Shown: piece by piece, positions 11,134-23,116 of the stretch
How positions within the stretch are numbered: the stretch's first letter is position 1
Layout of the letters: every line of letters starts with the position of its first letter
Assembly: GCA_027382625.1 (NCBI GenBank)
Contig: JAJKFJ010020656.1
Location: 1-64,000 of the forward strand
Length of the DNA stretch: 64,000 nt
Direction: 5' to 3'
Source of the DNA: Tetmemena sp. SeJ-2015
Lineage: Eukaryota; Ciliophora; Spirotrichea; Sporadotrichida; Oxytrichidae
The notes under the pieces: generated by a model
Seen by the model: only the letters and a program-made list of their open reading frames with translations
Database searches by the model: none
What the model was told of the DNA's origin: nothing
Program-made: the position numbers and the translations under genes

Positions 11134-14085
11134 TCAGACCAAGTAAAAGTTTGTTAAATTATCGAACGATTAGCTTTTAACATATTCCCACTCTCTTTTC
11201 ACTTCAAGCACCTAATCGCTATTAAAGTAAAAAATATATGATTCACTATTGTTCATTAGAGTTACCTCAAACTCAAACTTTTCCTCTTTAATTCTTTTAT
11301 CTAGCATTGTCTCGTAGTCCTTCTAAATTTTAATTAGAAAATTGAATAATAAAAATTTAATGCATAAATAGTTTATTGAATGAAGAAAGTGGCTACAAGC
11401 ATCTTCTTTTGAGAATCATAACCCTAATTAAATATTTTGCTTATTTGTTTACATTTCTCATTTAGTTTTACCTAAATGTTCCAACAGAATCGAATCTTTA
11501 GATGGTCTATTTTATCCAATTAATATGGTCAAGTGCTTCCTCCTTATAGTACAGGATTATCGAGCATTTGGATGAAGATAATTAAATTCAAATTTAAATT
11601 CTACTTGCACAGCCTTCTGTTTTAGGGAAGTCCAACTCCATCTTTGTTTTAGTAAAAATTTCTTGAAATGACATCACTTTTAATTATTCTTAATTTGAGG
11701 TGGCTAGCATCTTTAATTAAAAAGTGGACTTTGACTCCATGTTTAAAAATTAATAATTAACTTTAATTAAATTAATCAGAATAGTGGCTGGCGGCTATGA
11801 TCTAGAAAATAGTCCACCTCGTTACAAACCCTATACCCTATTACTACTACAACTACAGCCTATGGCCTCCACAACGAGGTGGACTATTTTTTCCAAGGGG
11901 AGACTTTCTGAATTAATTTATACCACTTACGCAATTAACCTCTATACTGTACTATTAGATATGCCACTCTGAGTTTTAACCATTATTATCACTGTCTTTG
12001 ACTCAGGGTACCTGATGTAGAAATCTGCATATTTCGCCTGATAATCGAGGAGTGAAGTGAAGCAGTCTGTGATGTGAGACTTGCTCATGGATTTCTTTGG
12101 CTAGCCTTGGGGATCTCTCTTTATTTTCATCTGCACTTAGGCCTCGATGTGCGACTTATAACTTTGAAGGCGGGGCGCAGCGGTTATCAGCTGTTTCACC
12201 TCAGGAGATAAATTAAATTTCAAAGTTCATGTCAATAAAATTTAAGAACAGGAGAGAATTTTAAGACTTCATCAGCAGAGACACCAAATATTGCTGATGT
12301 GTTGGGGCTGTTCACATTTATCAAAACTTATTTATAAATAGCAGAGTATTAAATTTTTGAGAGGGAAGACGTACTAAGAAGCAGCGGAGGAAGCATTTTG
12401 GCTAAACATTTGAATATAATAAACTAGGATGATCAGAACTTTGTTATCTCGGTGGACTCTGAAGAATCTCATTTCTGTTATCGCCTCTCTTGCCCTTTTC
12501 TTTCTTCTTTAAAGTAAATTTAAGACATATAGATCTTTTTCGTGTTTTCCTCCTTGATTTCCTCTAATCCTGCTACTTTTGAATTACTTTAATTATTTAT
12601 AGTTGCTGACTGATTGTTCGACTTATCTGCTCCCGAACTGTTTGATCCGCTCCCACTATATAAAGTAAATTTAATTAATTCTCCACTGCTCACAGATTGC
12701 ATATTGCTCAATACAATAATAGAGAACATTTGTTTACTAATTAGCTCTTTCTACTTTTTCTGGAGCTCTTCTGTGGATCATTCCCACTATTTGTGGGGCT
12801 TGGTCCGCTTCCGCCCCTGCTTTTACCTCTATCCTAGTTTTAAATCTATTGAATAATAACAATCATGATCTTTTATAGTTTTGTTATGTGTTGGTTTGTT
12901 GTAGAGAAGCAAGGTCTCTTGTATTGAGGTTTCCGTTTTATTTTTTAATTTTGCTATTGCATAAATTCTCTATGGGACAATTCAAAGTTTATTTTCTTTG
13001 AACCAAACTTTTAAAATTCATAATTTAGATCTTAAGCAAATTTTTAATTAAATTTGAAAGCAGTTATAGTTTAAGTCGTTAGAATTATCCTTTTGAGAGG
13101 GGTAGTTATTTTAAATGAAGATAAATAATGCAGTAGTTATCAATGGATGAAAGCTTCATACTCTGGACTTGCTCATGCGAGTTAGAGTCAGTTTGGGACC
13201 CTATCAGTCCTGTGCTAGGTTTATTAAAATTTGGATCGCTAAATCGATTTAAGTCGGAGGAATAAAATATACAAGGGATGGTTCAAAATAATCTTACTCA
13301 AATTTAAAGGGGAAATTGACGAAATTTATGATCCATGAAAGCATTTCATGATTTCCAAATAATTAAAAATTTAAAAATAAAAAATTTTTTTAAAAATTAA
13401 ATTTGCCCTAAAATTTTTTTAAAATTTTTAATTTGGGGCTAGGTTACTATAATTATGGAAAGCCTCTCTCGATGAGAGAATTTTCTTATATGCGTTATTT
13501 TGATTACCCAACTATGATGATAGATTATCTGAAGACTAAAAGCTGCCCATTTGAGACAACAACTGACCACTTTGGACAGATCCAGTTTTCTTCTCCGTCT
13601 CTTCTATCGATATTTGAATTTCACTTCCTCTGTGTGAATTTAGTCCTACATACTTATAACATCTGTTCCTGGGAGTTATAGAAAATTAAAGACATTTATT
13701 TTCATAGAATTCTTAGCAAGCGTAAAGAAATTTTAATTCTTAGCAATTTAAAATAAGAGTTATGAATATTAGTTCCAACTCTGAGTGTGGGGAAACCATA
13801 GGTGTCCGCCTCCTGATATCGGGAATTAAATTTTTCTATGTCCTTGTGCATTCGACTGAGAGCTTGAATTTTTTGTACCATGAGTTCATTAGTGTGCTAA
13901 AAGTTATACTCCGTCTTCATCCACGTCAAGAGGAGCTTATCACTTATTTGCTTGAAATTGTTGAAGATATCTACTTCCAAGTCTCTGATGTAATTCTCTA
14001 TCGCAGATATCCTCTGCTCCAGAGTCTATTGCTTGGGAAACTCAGTATCAGCTTGAGTGGTAGCGTCTTCTATGTTTTAGCTCAT
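11134..14085 (-). CDS. Long unknown protein, coiled-coil N-terminus
   Basis: The ATG at 14085 starts MSQNIEDATTQADTEFPKQQ and a helical region with Trp/Asn/Gln. Low-complexity Ser/Asn/Gln parts follow. Next comes a folded-looking stretch (SADEVLKFSPVLKFNLSPEV; FTSLLDYQAKYADFYIRYPE), then KFEFEVTLMNNSESYIFYF and TGA at 11134-11136. Frame changes are frequent. One is a clean IES at 12215-12237 with pointer AAATTT. Another, between RVG and LNSHRG (about 13648-13797), could use pointer GGA. An AT-rich block at about 13330-13440 looks like a further IES, and an 18-base inverted repeat lies inside the gene. No family is recognised. The extent is inferred from runs of coding-like sequence on one strand, so it may be more than one gene. 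Confidence 0.5.
11806..11890. repeat. Perfect 18-bp inverted repeat, 49-bp loop
   Basis: The sequence AAAATAGTCCACCTCGTT at 11806-11823 is matched by its exact reverse complement at 11873-11890. It lies within coding sequence of the (-) gene, where the reading changes character after VHLVVEAIG. It could be a hairpin, or a pair of inverted pointers flanking a segment that is flipped during genome rearrangement. Confidence 0.85.
12215..12237. other. IES, 23 bp, pointer AAATTT
   Basis: AAATTT is present at 12215-12220 and 12238-12243. On the (-) strand, excision fuses FSPVLKF to NLSPEVKQL in frame and removes a TGA. Confidence 0.75.
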
Positions 14086-14263
14086 AATTTTCTAAATTAA
14101 ACAAAATTTAACAAATTTGCTCAAAAATATAATCAAACTCTCACAAGAATATGAGAAGATGAAGAGAAAAAATGAGTCTAATAAAATAAATAAGTCAAAA
14201 AATAAATAAGCATGGATATTAACTTTTTGTCTCTTAATCATAAACGCGATTGAGTCTCCATAC

Positions 14264-16321
14264 TCATGGCTTGAAGTTGTCTAAGGCTTAATCTTTGAAA
14301 TTTTAGACTAGTAGGAATCCCTTAGCCACTTTAATTATCATCTCTAAGTAAAAAAATAAAAGATCTATTTGTAAGTTTTGATCACTCAACTTGGGAAACT
14401 TTTCTATCCAAAATTTCTTGAACTCTTCGAGTGTCTTTACACGACAATCATGATAAAAGAGCAAATATGTAAAAGAAATATATATGTGTGCAAACAAAAG
14501 AGTTCTTATGTTTTATATAATGCCAATGCATAAAATGAAAATAATGAAGAGCTTAAAACTCTCCATAAGACGATTGAACTTGCTTTATTTTGCTCGTTGC
14601 TAAATCTTCTCTATCCTTTAGAGAAGCATAAGTTAATGCTAGTCTTCACTGAACCAAAGAGCATTCTGCTTTATCTCCTCACTAGCTTCTAGAGGTGAAA
14701 TTTAAAGCAACAGAGAAAAAATGAAGCCAGGTTTGATTCTTGTAAAGATCTGAGCAAATATTCTTATTCACTGGTTATGAGATTGGAGGATGATAATGAA
14801 TGATAGACTTCTTGTTGCAAGCACTGCTTGGCCGATTGAAGTTCTTGTATTCGTCAAGCTGTCGCTTTAAAAACAAAAGCTGCTTCTTTGTCCTTGTGTG
14901 ATTCCCTTCTTCAAGATTTATATGCTTTTCTTTCTAAGCTAAAAATATTTATGCTTGCTAAATTTTGATTTAGAGCGCTTCTAACTGCTCAGTTTACCTC
15001 CATCTATCTAATTATTCATGAGTATCTCACTTTAGTCGTAGTTGAGTACTTGCTCACTTAAGTTTCGCTGTAAATCGCTATTCATCTTAGCGTTAATTAT
15101 ATGTTTTTCCTATGTCAAATTTTCTCTTTTATGGCCTTGTCTGGCAGAGAGTCTTTCTCTTTCACTATTTTGATTTAGAATAGCTTTTTATAATTACTAG
15201 TGAAAAATTGTTATGGGAAATTTCCCTACTTTGAAATGGGGGTTTTAAAGTCTTGTCGTTTTAGAAAAATTTATTTACTAAAGCCTTCATAAGCTCTTAA
15301 AGGAGAAGAATTATGCTTGTTTTGATAAGCTTTGAAGTTTAGGATCGAGGCACTTGGGTTCTTCTAAAGAGAATATAGTGGTGGATCTTAAATCACAAGT
15401 TCTTTCTGTCTTTCTATGCTAGAGCTCTTTATCTAGGCATCTTGAATTTCCTTAGAATGAATGCGAGTGAATGTCCTCGAGTGCTTAAGTAATTATTTAC
15501 CTTGGGTTCTATTCAAAGGAAGACCGCTGGTACCATAGGTTGAATTAGGAAGTAGCTGAAGCTAGTGCTAATTTAAGTTCTACCAGTTTTAAGTGCTGCT
15601 CTTAAGGCTTTCTGAATAAATATTTTGCACCTCCTATAAAATCTTCTCCTCGTTATTGATAACTGCCTATAGATCCAGCTTAATTGTGAATTTTTTGCCC
15701 TCATTGCTCTTTGAAATGCTCGATCTCTTTCTGTCCTATTAGTACGCCTCTCCGGAAATTTAGCTTGCGTCTTGATTAGTCAATAAACTTGCTTTCAACT
15801 TAGAAAAAGAGGAGCTGTTTAAATTCACAGCGCCCTCTTCGGTAATTTTTGATTTGCTTTATTTTGATCTATGATGAAGGGTGAATAAGATAGGAGGAGT
15901 CTACTTGAGTCTTTAGAATTGATAGTTCAAGGAATTGATTGGAAAGCTTTTCTAATCTTGACTCTCGCTATTTCTAAGATGAGAAGATGATTGCTCTTTT
16001 AAGTTGTGGTGGTCGTTTAAAGGCTTATAAGCTTTGTTTCTATTATTTTTTGGAGTGCGATTGGTCTTTAATATAATCTTCGCCCCTGCATTTGCGATCA
16101 TGAGTTACGCAGTCGAGCTTAGTTATTGCTACTACGGGAATACTTGGAGGGGATCTCATATTAAACCTATAATAAAAGCAAAGTTTTTTAATAATTTTAG
16201 GGTTGACTTTATTGACTACAGGATTGTAATTAGCAAGATAGTCAGGCTAGCTGGAGAGATAGAGCACTTTCTGTTTGTGCAAGGCCGACATAGGTCTCTG
16301 AATTTTCTTTTGCCCCTTCAT
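14264..16321 (-). CDS. Unknown protein, multiple frame changes
   Basis: ATG at 16321 (MKGQKKIQRPMSALHKQKV) opens a frame of more than 180 codons with basic and helical sequence to about 15710. Coding-like sequence then continues in other frames: KFTIKLDLQAVINNEEKILQ, KKQLLFLKRQLDEYKNFNRP, and finally TLEEFKKFWIEKFPKLS before TGA at 14264-14266. Each frame change is presumably an intron or short IES that I could not define. No family is recognised. Confidence 0.45.
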
Positions 16322-16478
16322 TTTGATGTGGTGTTAAGACTATTTTAACGCAATAAATAAATTAAAAAGTTAACATAAACCTTAATTTTTAAACAAATTA
16401 AAAATTTGGCTTTATTAATTTAATTCAAAATTAATACTCTTTATAAACAGCTAAGAATTAAGAGAGTGGAAGAGAAAA

Positions 16479-17648
16479 ATGAAAAGTTTGAATTCAGATA
16501 TCAATCATTCCTTGCAACAACCTTCAATAGAAAGAGTTGCGTTCACTAACCAATTTAGAGTGCAAGATAATGAAGGTGGCCAAAAATAATTGCATTGGGT
16601 GGAGGCCATCACTCCTAAAGTGTTTCCAATCTCTTCAAGGAAGGAGAGTGAAGATGAGGGCAAAAAGAAAATTAAAACAGTCAAACTCAACACTCCTAAT
16701 CTTGAAAATGAACGCAGCAAGAAGCAAATCAAAGTTAATTTAAATAAGAGCAACCATAACAATAACAGTAGTCTTATAAAATTAATTTTGAATTATAATA
16801 TGCAAATAAAATATGTCTTTTGAGATTCTAATAACAATAGGCTTAAAATTTAGTTCAAGGGTTTGAAAAGCTTATAGACAGATTCTCAACTAAATAAAAT
16901 GAGGCCCCTTAATGGCATCAAAAGTTTAGGGATCAAACTTTACTTATCTTCATTTCTATTTTTCAAACATTCTTGGTTGAAAATAATCTCTCTAAACAAA
17001 CTCGGCAGAAATCCTTTGAGAAGCATCTCTTGATAGATGCATCTAGAGATAATTTGTATTTTTATATATAACCTTGAAGAAAGATAGAGGGATTCTATAC
17101 TTAGAGACCAAATAAAAAAACTGGAATCCTTAAATGAAGATCCTATTCTCAGATAAAGAAGTAGACTGAGAGAGATGATAGATTAGTGCTACACGGAAAG
17201 AGGGATTTCAAAGAAAGATGTTCAAAACCTTATCAGAAGGAATAATTCCCTTAGACAATTAGAGCACTTTATAAATTCTATAATTTAGTTCAGAGAAGCT
17301 GCAAAGTGAGAAGAATTTTCTGATAAAAGAAAGGCAACCAAAGATATCCTTCAAGAACTTCAATTCTCGGGATTCAAGAAATTCAAAGGCCAACTATATG
17401 CAAGATTAGTCAAAGACCGTCTAGACTTAAGATTTAGCCATCAAATCAAATATCTCACTATCTAATGGCTAGAGCGACTGTAGACTGATTCCCACTACAA
17501 AATGGCTATTGAATCAAAAGCGCCTTACAAACTTAGACAAAGAATTCAAGAAAGTTTCAAGTGTTGTTTCATTGAACTTAGATAGAATTAAATCTACTAG
17601 ATCAAATCAAAGGAATTTGATGCCAGAGTTTTCTCATTACAACACTGA
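16479..17648 (+). CDS. Unknown basic helical protein
   Basis: ATG at 16479 gives MKSLNSDINHSLQQPSIERV and a frame that meets a likely intron at about 16768-16835 (GTAGTC...CAATAG). It continues with LVQGFEKLIDRFSTKQNEAP and several Arg/Lys/Gln-rich helical stretches (ILQELQFSGFKKFKGQLYAR), with TGA at 17646-17648. One further frame change near 17300 needs an IES or intron. It converges on SEC22. No family is recognised. Confidence 0.5.
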
Positions 17649-17723
17649 AAGAGAGAAGAAATAAGGAGAAATATAGTCCTCAAATAATTCTGATTAAATG
17701 ATTTAGATACATATATGCTGCCG

Positions 17724-18582
17724 TCAGACAAAATAGTAGAATAGGAATAGAGTTAGGAGTAGTCCTAGAATGAGAAAGGTTGAATACTTTCTTAGCCACA
17801 TTCGCAACTTTAGTTTCTTGGCATCTTTCTTGAATTTACTGGAGCTGTCTTTCAACTCTGATGAAAGCTAACTCATCTTATTAAGGTTTTATTCTCTGTT
17901 TAGGATCTTCTCAAAGTTTTCACTCATAACCTTGCTAACATCCAATAGTTCTTAATTGAGCTTGTTAATATTCTCAGTTGCATTTGCATCTCTAAAATCC
18001 TTCCTCTTCTTTGCAATTATCTTCTCTATTATGAAAAATTCAACAAAGTCATAGACTTGAATAATTTATTACTTCATAAGAGTATATCAAGGTGTACTTA
18101 CCAAACTTGAGGAAAGAATAGGAGTTCTCAATAGTCTCTATCTTGGAGTAATAATCTACTCCAGAAGTGCCATAAGTGTTCCTCAACTCATCCTAAAAAG
18201 CCTCATTCACCTCTTGCAGATAAAGAAATGCCAATTTCTAAGGATAGTTTTTCTCTGCGATTACCAAGTATACAACTCCTTCTTTCTGCATCGTGCTACA
18301 ATATTCAATGAGCAACATTTGTTCAAATATAGAGATAGTGGATGATCTCAAAGTTAGACTCTTTCTTACTGAATGCAATGGTCTTCTATATTAGCTGTGC
18401 TGTACTCTCCTGTATTTTAAATCTTTTTCAATAACTCTTTCGCTTTCTACTTCAATCTTTCAACTAAGAGCAATCCATAAGCATTCAAGATAAATATTAC
18501 TGTTTGAGTCTGTGACACTATCATAAGTTTCGCATAGTATGAGCCCATCTGATGCTCTTGATATGAAGGTATTTTTTAGCAT
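17724..18582 (-). CDS. SEC22: Sec22-type longin v-SNARE
   Basis: ATG at 18582 starts MLKNTFISRASDGLILCETY, matching the longin start of Sec22 (IARVADGLPL in animals). The domain continues with KEGVVYLVIAEKNYPQKLAF and ENSYSFLKFGVYDFVEFFI. The SNARE motif follows (NINKLNQELLDVSKVMSENF; LNRE with Gln where the family has Gly). The protein ends in a single hydrophobic anchor (STFLILGLLLTLFLFYYF) before TGA at 17724-17726. Three short introns restore the frame, including one of 73 bases that joins HCIH to TMQKEG. Sec22 works in ER-Golgi vesicle fusion. Length and domain order are normal for the family, so the gene looks intact and non-scrambled. Confidence 0.9.
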
Positions 18583-18701
18583 TTTTAATTTTCACTTTAT
18601 CAATTAAATTCCCTTTGTACTTTAATCCTTGCCTATTCAATTATACTCTGATTAGTTTTAATGAAACTGAAAGAGATAGTTTGGAAGTGACAGAATTGGA
18701 T

Positions 18702-20440
18702 ATGAAGATAAGGAGATAGACTCAATTGATGGGTGGCTCTTCGACTAAAGAACTATCTTATGGAGAGTTCTTGATGTGTATAAGCGAGGATTTATCTGTA
18801 TTTAAGACAAACGGAGGTTTGCAGATGTTGTAGGGAGTTGACAAAATAAATATACTGAGCACTCAAAGTGAACAAATTCATAGCAACATAAAAAGCAACC
18901 TACTATGATTTGCCTCAAGCCAACTTACATTTTGGATGAGCGACTATATATAACGCATAAGGCAAGATCTGAGGGTCCTATTATTTACTCTCAAAAAGTG
19001 AAGCGACAGCAACACTACAAAGCCTTTTTGAAAGCTTATATCAATAAATCAATACAGAAACTCAACAAGATGCATACAAGAAATCTCTTGTTTCAAGACT
19101 AAATTCATCCAGCGGCATATATGAGTTAGTAGAACTAAGTCTTATAAACAAATCCATCATTTAATAACGAGGATAGCATATTCTCTAGTTAATAGCTTGA
19201 TAGCAAAGCTATTTTGGCTATATTTCAAAAGGACTCAGTAGTCTTTACTTCTGTGTCAAGACTAGAAGTGGTGAGTAACTTTTTCAAGTTTGGAAATACC
19301 TCCGCCTTCTAAATTATAGATGAGCATAGCAAGTTAATGCCTCGTTATTACTCTCTGAACACCTAAACGCCAGCAGATGACAAGAATATTCAGCGAGTGT
19401 TCATTTACCTCTTAGTCCGAACTAGTCCAGTCTCTAAAAAGGAGTCTATAAAGACTTCAAGATGCGTCTTTGACTACAACGTCCTAGATATTTATTTTTT
19501 AAATTGCGGAGGAGTGCTAGAATGACTATGAAAGGCTTCTCATTAAATCCTTGGCTGAAATTTTGATAAAAAGAATAGAGTTGCAGTTTGAGGTGGCCAT
19601 CTCAAAGATTCAACTAATATTCTTATACGATGAGGGGAAGTTCTTTCTGCTCGCATGCTAGAAATGCACTATAGTGAAAAGAGTTACTGAGAAGATATAG
19701 AGAAACCTTATTGAGTCTGCGAGAGAGTATTTAAGCTCTCAAGAAGCAAGGCGTGATAGAAAGAAAACGCGAGAGTCTCAAGGTAAAATTATATGTCTCT
19801 TTTTTCTGTTTAAGGACGCAACAAAGCTAACTTTTAATCTCAATAAAGATTAGAGTAGCAAGCAGCAGTCCTTGAAGATCCCAGATCTGCCTATTAGGAT
19901 AGTCCTTAGGCCTTCCAAAATAGCGAAATAAGATAGCAAGTTAGCTTCACTTAAAACAAATTACTATCAAATTCTGTAATCTAGGAAGATGAAAATAAGC
20001 ATTAAGAATCTTTTGACTCTAGTAAGGACGCAAAATCTGACTTCAAAACCTTTGTTGAAAAATTGCATCAGAAAACTGCAATATCTAGTTTATCATCTAA
20101 GCATGCAAATGATATTGGAAGTGAATAGAAAGAAAAGGACCAGAAATATTTTAACTCGTAAAAATAGACCAGCAATATCAGAAGTAGGTTCAAACAGCAA
20201 GATAATTAGACAAGCAAGCTACTTCAAATTATAAAGAACGGAATTAAAAGTTTAATGTTAAATGTTTATGTTATTGTTAATCTCGTAATTCAACCAAACT
20301 TATTAAAATAGCTTCTAAATAGTGATATCCAATTCATCAACACAGATTATGGCGAACTAACCTTGCGAGAACATTAAGTTATGCTCACAAATTTAATAAG
20401 TATCAGGTTCTTAATTCAACCTTAGAGGAAAAATTTAACT
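18702..20440 (+). CDS. Unknown protein with long acidic/Gln-rich C-terminus
   Basis: ATG at 18702 (MKIRRQTQLMGGSSTKELSY) leads to FLMCISEDLSVFKTNGGLQM. After one frame change comes a long coding stretch (PTYILDERLYITHKARSEGP; RVFIYLLVRTSPVSKKES; DVLDIYFLNCGG-type end). Then come DYERLLIKSLAEILIKRIEL, an intron (about 19785-19813, GTAAAA...TTTAAG) and a Gln/Ser/Asp-rich tail. The frame stays open beyond 20400 (to TGA at 20807), so the true end is unclear. No family is recognised. Confidence 0.5.
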
Positions 20441-20589
20441 CTACATTTCTATAGATATTCTATTCACTATCATTAAAAAATTAATATGAAATATTTACAT
20501 CATCTAAAATAACACCAACACCCTAAACTTAAGAATTATTCTATTTTTTGTACCTTATATAGCTTTAAAGCTTTGAGTTTACTGTTCTA

Positions 20590-20870
20590 TGCGCGACTCA
20601 AAACTCATGAGAAATCCTTAATAAATAATTCATCTGACTCTCAGATGAGCTCTTTAATCCAGCTTTTGCAAGATATTTAAGACTACTTCAAAAACTACAG
20701 AGGGAGACTTCTTCTCTAAGGCTAATCTATAAACCAAGGGAGTAAGTGGGCAATTCTCTGTCCCTCCTGCTTTCTGTGCTTCTTTAATGCCTTCTCAAAT
20801 TGTTCATGAAAAGCTGTAATAATATTTTGCAGAAATTTATTTAAAAATTCGCACTTCTACAGATCATTGA
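20590..20870 (-). CDS. Coding-like fragment, unidentified
   Basis: On the (-) strand one frame reads EAQKAGGTENCPLTPLVYRL followed by ALEKKSPSVVFEVVLNILQ, which has the helical, repeat-like look of ankyrin or armadillo proteins. No start or stop could be tied to it. It may be a displaced segment of a gene that is otherwise elsewhere. Confidence 0.3.
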
Positions 20871-20943
20871 AATGTAAGTAAGAATTTATAAGATTAACTA
20901 GATAGATTGACTCTTTTAATTATAATAAATTGCATATCGTAAA

Positions 20944-23052
20944 ATGCTTAGCAAAAATAGAAATCACTCAAAGAGAGCAGGCACAACTAGATTGGCAGCA
21001 ATCAGAGTCACAAACATCGACGACTCCTTGGAGGTTTGCAAATTCTTCAACTCTAATTTAATTTTAGTGGTTCGGAAACTACACCCCCGATGGAGAGACT
21101 CCCATCATTCTTATGCCTTCCAGATCATCTTGCTCGCCCTATATTTATGTGTAAGCAGAAGTGAAGTTCTTCCCAATTAAAATATTCGCTTGTCAATTTA
21201 TTTAAAGCTGTAACAGACGTACTTATAATTTATAGGCCCGAGGGAACTTACGCAGTCATCACTAAGCACGGAGAGTTTCTTGAAATCAAGAAAGAGGGTG
21301 GTATCTACTTCTGCATGCCCTACGTAAGTTCAAAATCCTTTTTCGACATGCTGAGAGAGTAAATAAATTTTTTTAGACCCAAAACCTAAAAGAAAATTCG
21401 AGGGGTAAGTTGACCTAAAGAAAATTTAAAGAGGGAGTGTTTAGGCAAGGGGGTTTTGAAAAAGTTTCCAGCATCAACCAACTCAACAAAAATTTGGGCC
21501 ATCACGAAGAATCTTTTTTAAAAATTGGGTTAGAATCCCATAAATCAGAGTATTTAAAAACTTTACGCAACTTGATTTATGACTCCAATTTTTAAATCCT
21601 ATGGAAAATCCTTTGAAGTTTCCCAATAATAAGGGGCATCCGAAGATTGATAAATAGATGTTCAACAACAACCTGATTACAAGAATCATGGGAATGAAAA
21701 TGCCATCTGACATAGAATAGCCCCCCGATTGGAAATGTCAAAGGAGCGATCATCAAATATAACTGTAAGACCTCCATTACAGAATCGAAATTACAGTAAT
21801 AGTATAAATAATCAGATTTAAAGAAAAGTAATAATTAATAAGGGCTTGGGGGTTATTTTAATCTCTTTTTTTGATGATTGACGATTTTCTTTTAGATTCT
21901 CTACTATAATGTCTTTTTATAGACCCAAATCCAGTACCTAGTTACTCAGCAGAACATCGTCTACGATTTGGAGGTGAAGTCTTGCCCCACCTACGACGAC
22001 ATATTCATCTAGATAGATGTGCAGTTGTTTTTAAGTGCAAGGATGATGATGATTCAATTGAAAAATTCGTCTATAACATCAGCATCAACCAACTCAACAA
22101 GTAAATCAAGGCAGCCATCACTGAGAGAATCAATGTTAAATTTAATTATAGTATGTATATTAATCAGAGTATTGGGTAAGAAGATCTTTCATCCACTTGT
22201 TTACTTTATTTTGTGACTCACAGAATTTGATAGTGCGTGGAAAGACTCACTTGGAAGTTTACCAAATAAAGGGTAAGGAGCATACACATGAGATGATTGA
22301 CTTCCTAAATAAGATGTTCAACAACAAGGGCCTAGAGTTCACAAGAATCATCGTGCAGAACGTGAAACTGCCATCTGACATCGCTCAGCCTCTCGATTAG
22401 AAAGCGCAGTATGGATCGATGAATGACTTCGAAAGAACGAGGCATGAGTACGATATGAGAGTCCTCAACGATAATAAGGAACTCGAAATCATCAAGCAAA
22501 CTATTATGTGTGTATGTATGCGTTAAAACTAGACAACAGCAGAGAACTCAGTTCAATGAAGACTTCAACAGACAGCTTGCACTGGTGGAGAGAGATTTGA
22601 AGATGATCTAGGCTGAAGGACAAAAGATGATGAGTGAGATCAATGAGCGAACCAAGGCAGAGGAAAAGAGAATTCAGGCTGAGTCAGAGCTAAAGGCAGC
22701 AGAGATCAGAGCTGAGAATCAGATTCTTCAAGCCAAACTTCTTGCATAAGGATTAGCTGAAGCAGAGACCATCAACGTAAATGCTGAAAATCAAAGCAAG
22801 CTAATTCTAGCTGAGCAAGAGAATAAAGTTGCAGAAAAGAATGCTGAATCTATCAAGATAGAAGGTCAAGCAGAGGGAGAGCTTAACAAGGTGCTATCAC
22901 TCAGAAGACTTTACGAGTATCTTAACAAAAAGTTAGATGTTGTACGCTAGATAGGTCAGAACCCTAATCTCAAGATTTTTGGCAACACAGACGACAGCTC
23001 TCTTTCCCAGATGGCTGCATATGGCCTCCTAAACACTAAAAAGAACCAGTGA
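20944..23052 (+). CDS. SPFH / band-7 domain membrane-scaffold protein
   Basis: ATG at 20944 (MLSKNRNHSKRAGTTRLAA). Introns 21034-21067 and 21151-21235 join exons coding for NYTPDGETPIILMPSRSS and PEGTYAVITKHGEFLEIKK. The SPFH core follows (LVTQQNIVYDLEVKSCPTYD; FVYNISINQLNKQIKAAI; GLEFTRIIVQNVKLPSDIAQ). Next is a long Ala/Glu/Gln coiled coil (ERDLKMIQAEGQKM; AEAETINVNAENQSKL), as in flotillin/prohibitin-type scaffolds, with TGA at 23050-23052. A 25-base intron lies at 22508-22532. A 599-base GT...AG insertion (21324-21922) contains a decayed copy of this gene. Around 22025 (a run of five T) and 22135-22230 the frame is off by one and then restored, which may be an IES or a base-calling error. 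Confidence 0.85.
21469..21775 (+). pseudogene. Decayed partial copy of the SPFH gene inside its own insertion
   Basis: Blocks here match 22083-22415 of the functional copy in the same order and strand: GCATCAACCAACTCAACAA, then AGATGTTCAACAACAA, ACAAGAATCAT and TGCCATCTGACAT. Between them sit AT-rich substitutions and small deletions. It keeps no open frame. Confidence 0.85.
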
Positions 23053-23116
23053 AACCTAAAATATTAATGATATAGTTAAGCAAATTTAAGTTATCTGAGA
23101 GTCCTTCTCAAGACAG

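Noticed and set aside
13695..13755. 12-base direct repeat TTGCTAAGAATT (reverse strand), 27 bases apart
   Set aside because: Removing 27 bases leaves the frame unchanged and does not remove the TGA. A nearby GGA-to-GGA excision works better, so its role is unclear.
13762..14100. (+) open frame of 112 residues
   Set aside because: It is antisense to the coiled-coil start MSQNIEDATTQAD on the (-) strand, which has better protein-like sequence and a start codon.
16034..16348. Hydrophobic (+) open frame of 104 residues
   Set aside because: The (-) strand here reads as a continuous hydrophilic protein from an ATG at 16321. The (+) frame is its antisense shadow.
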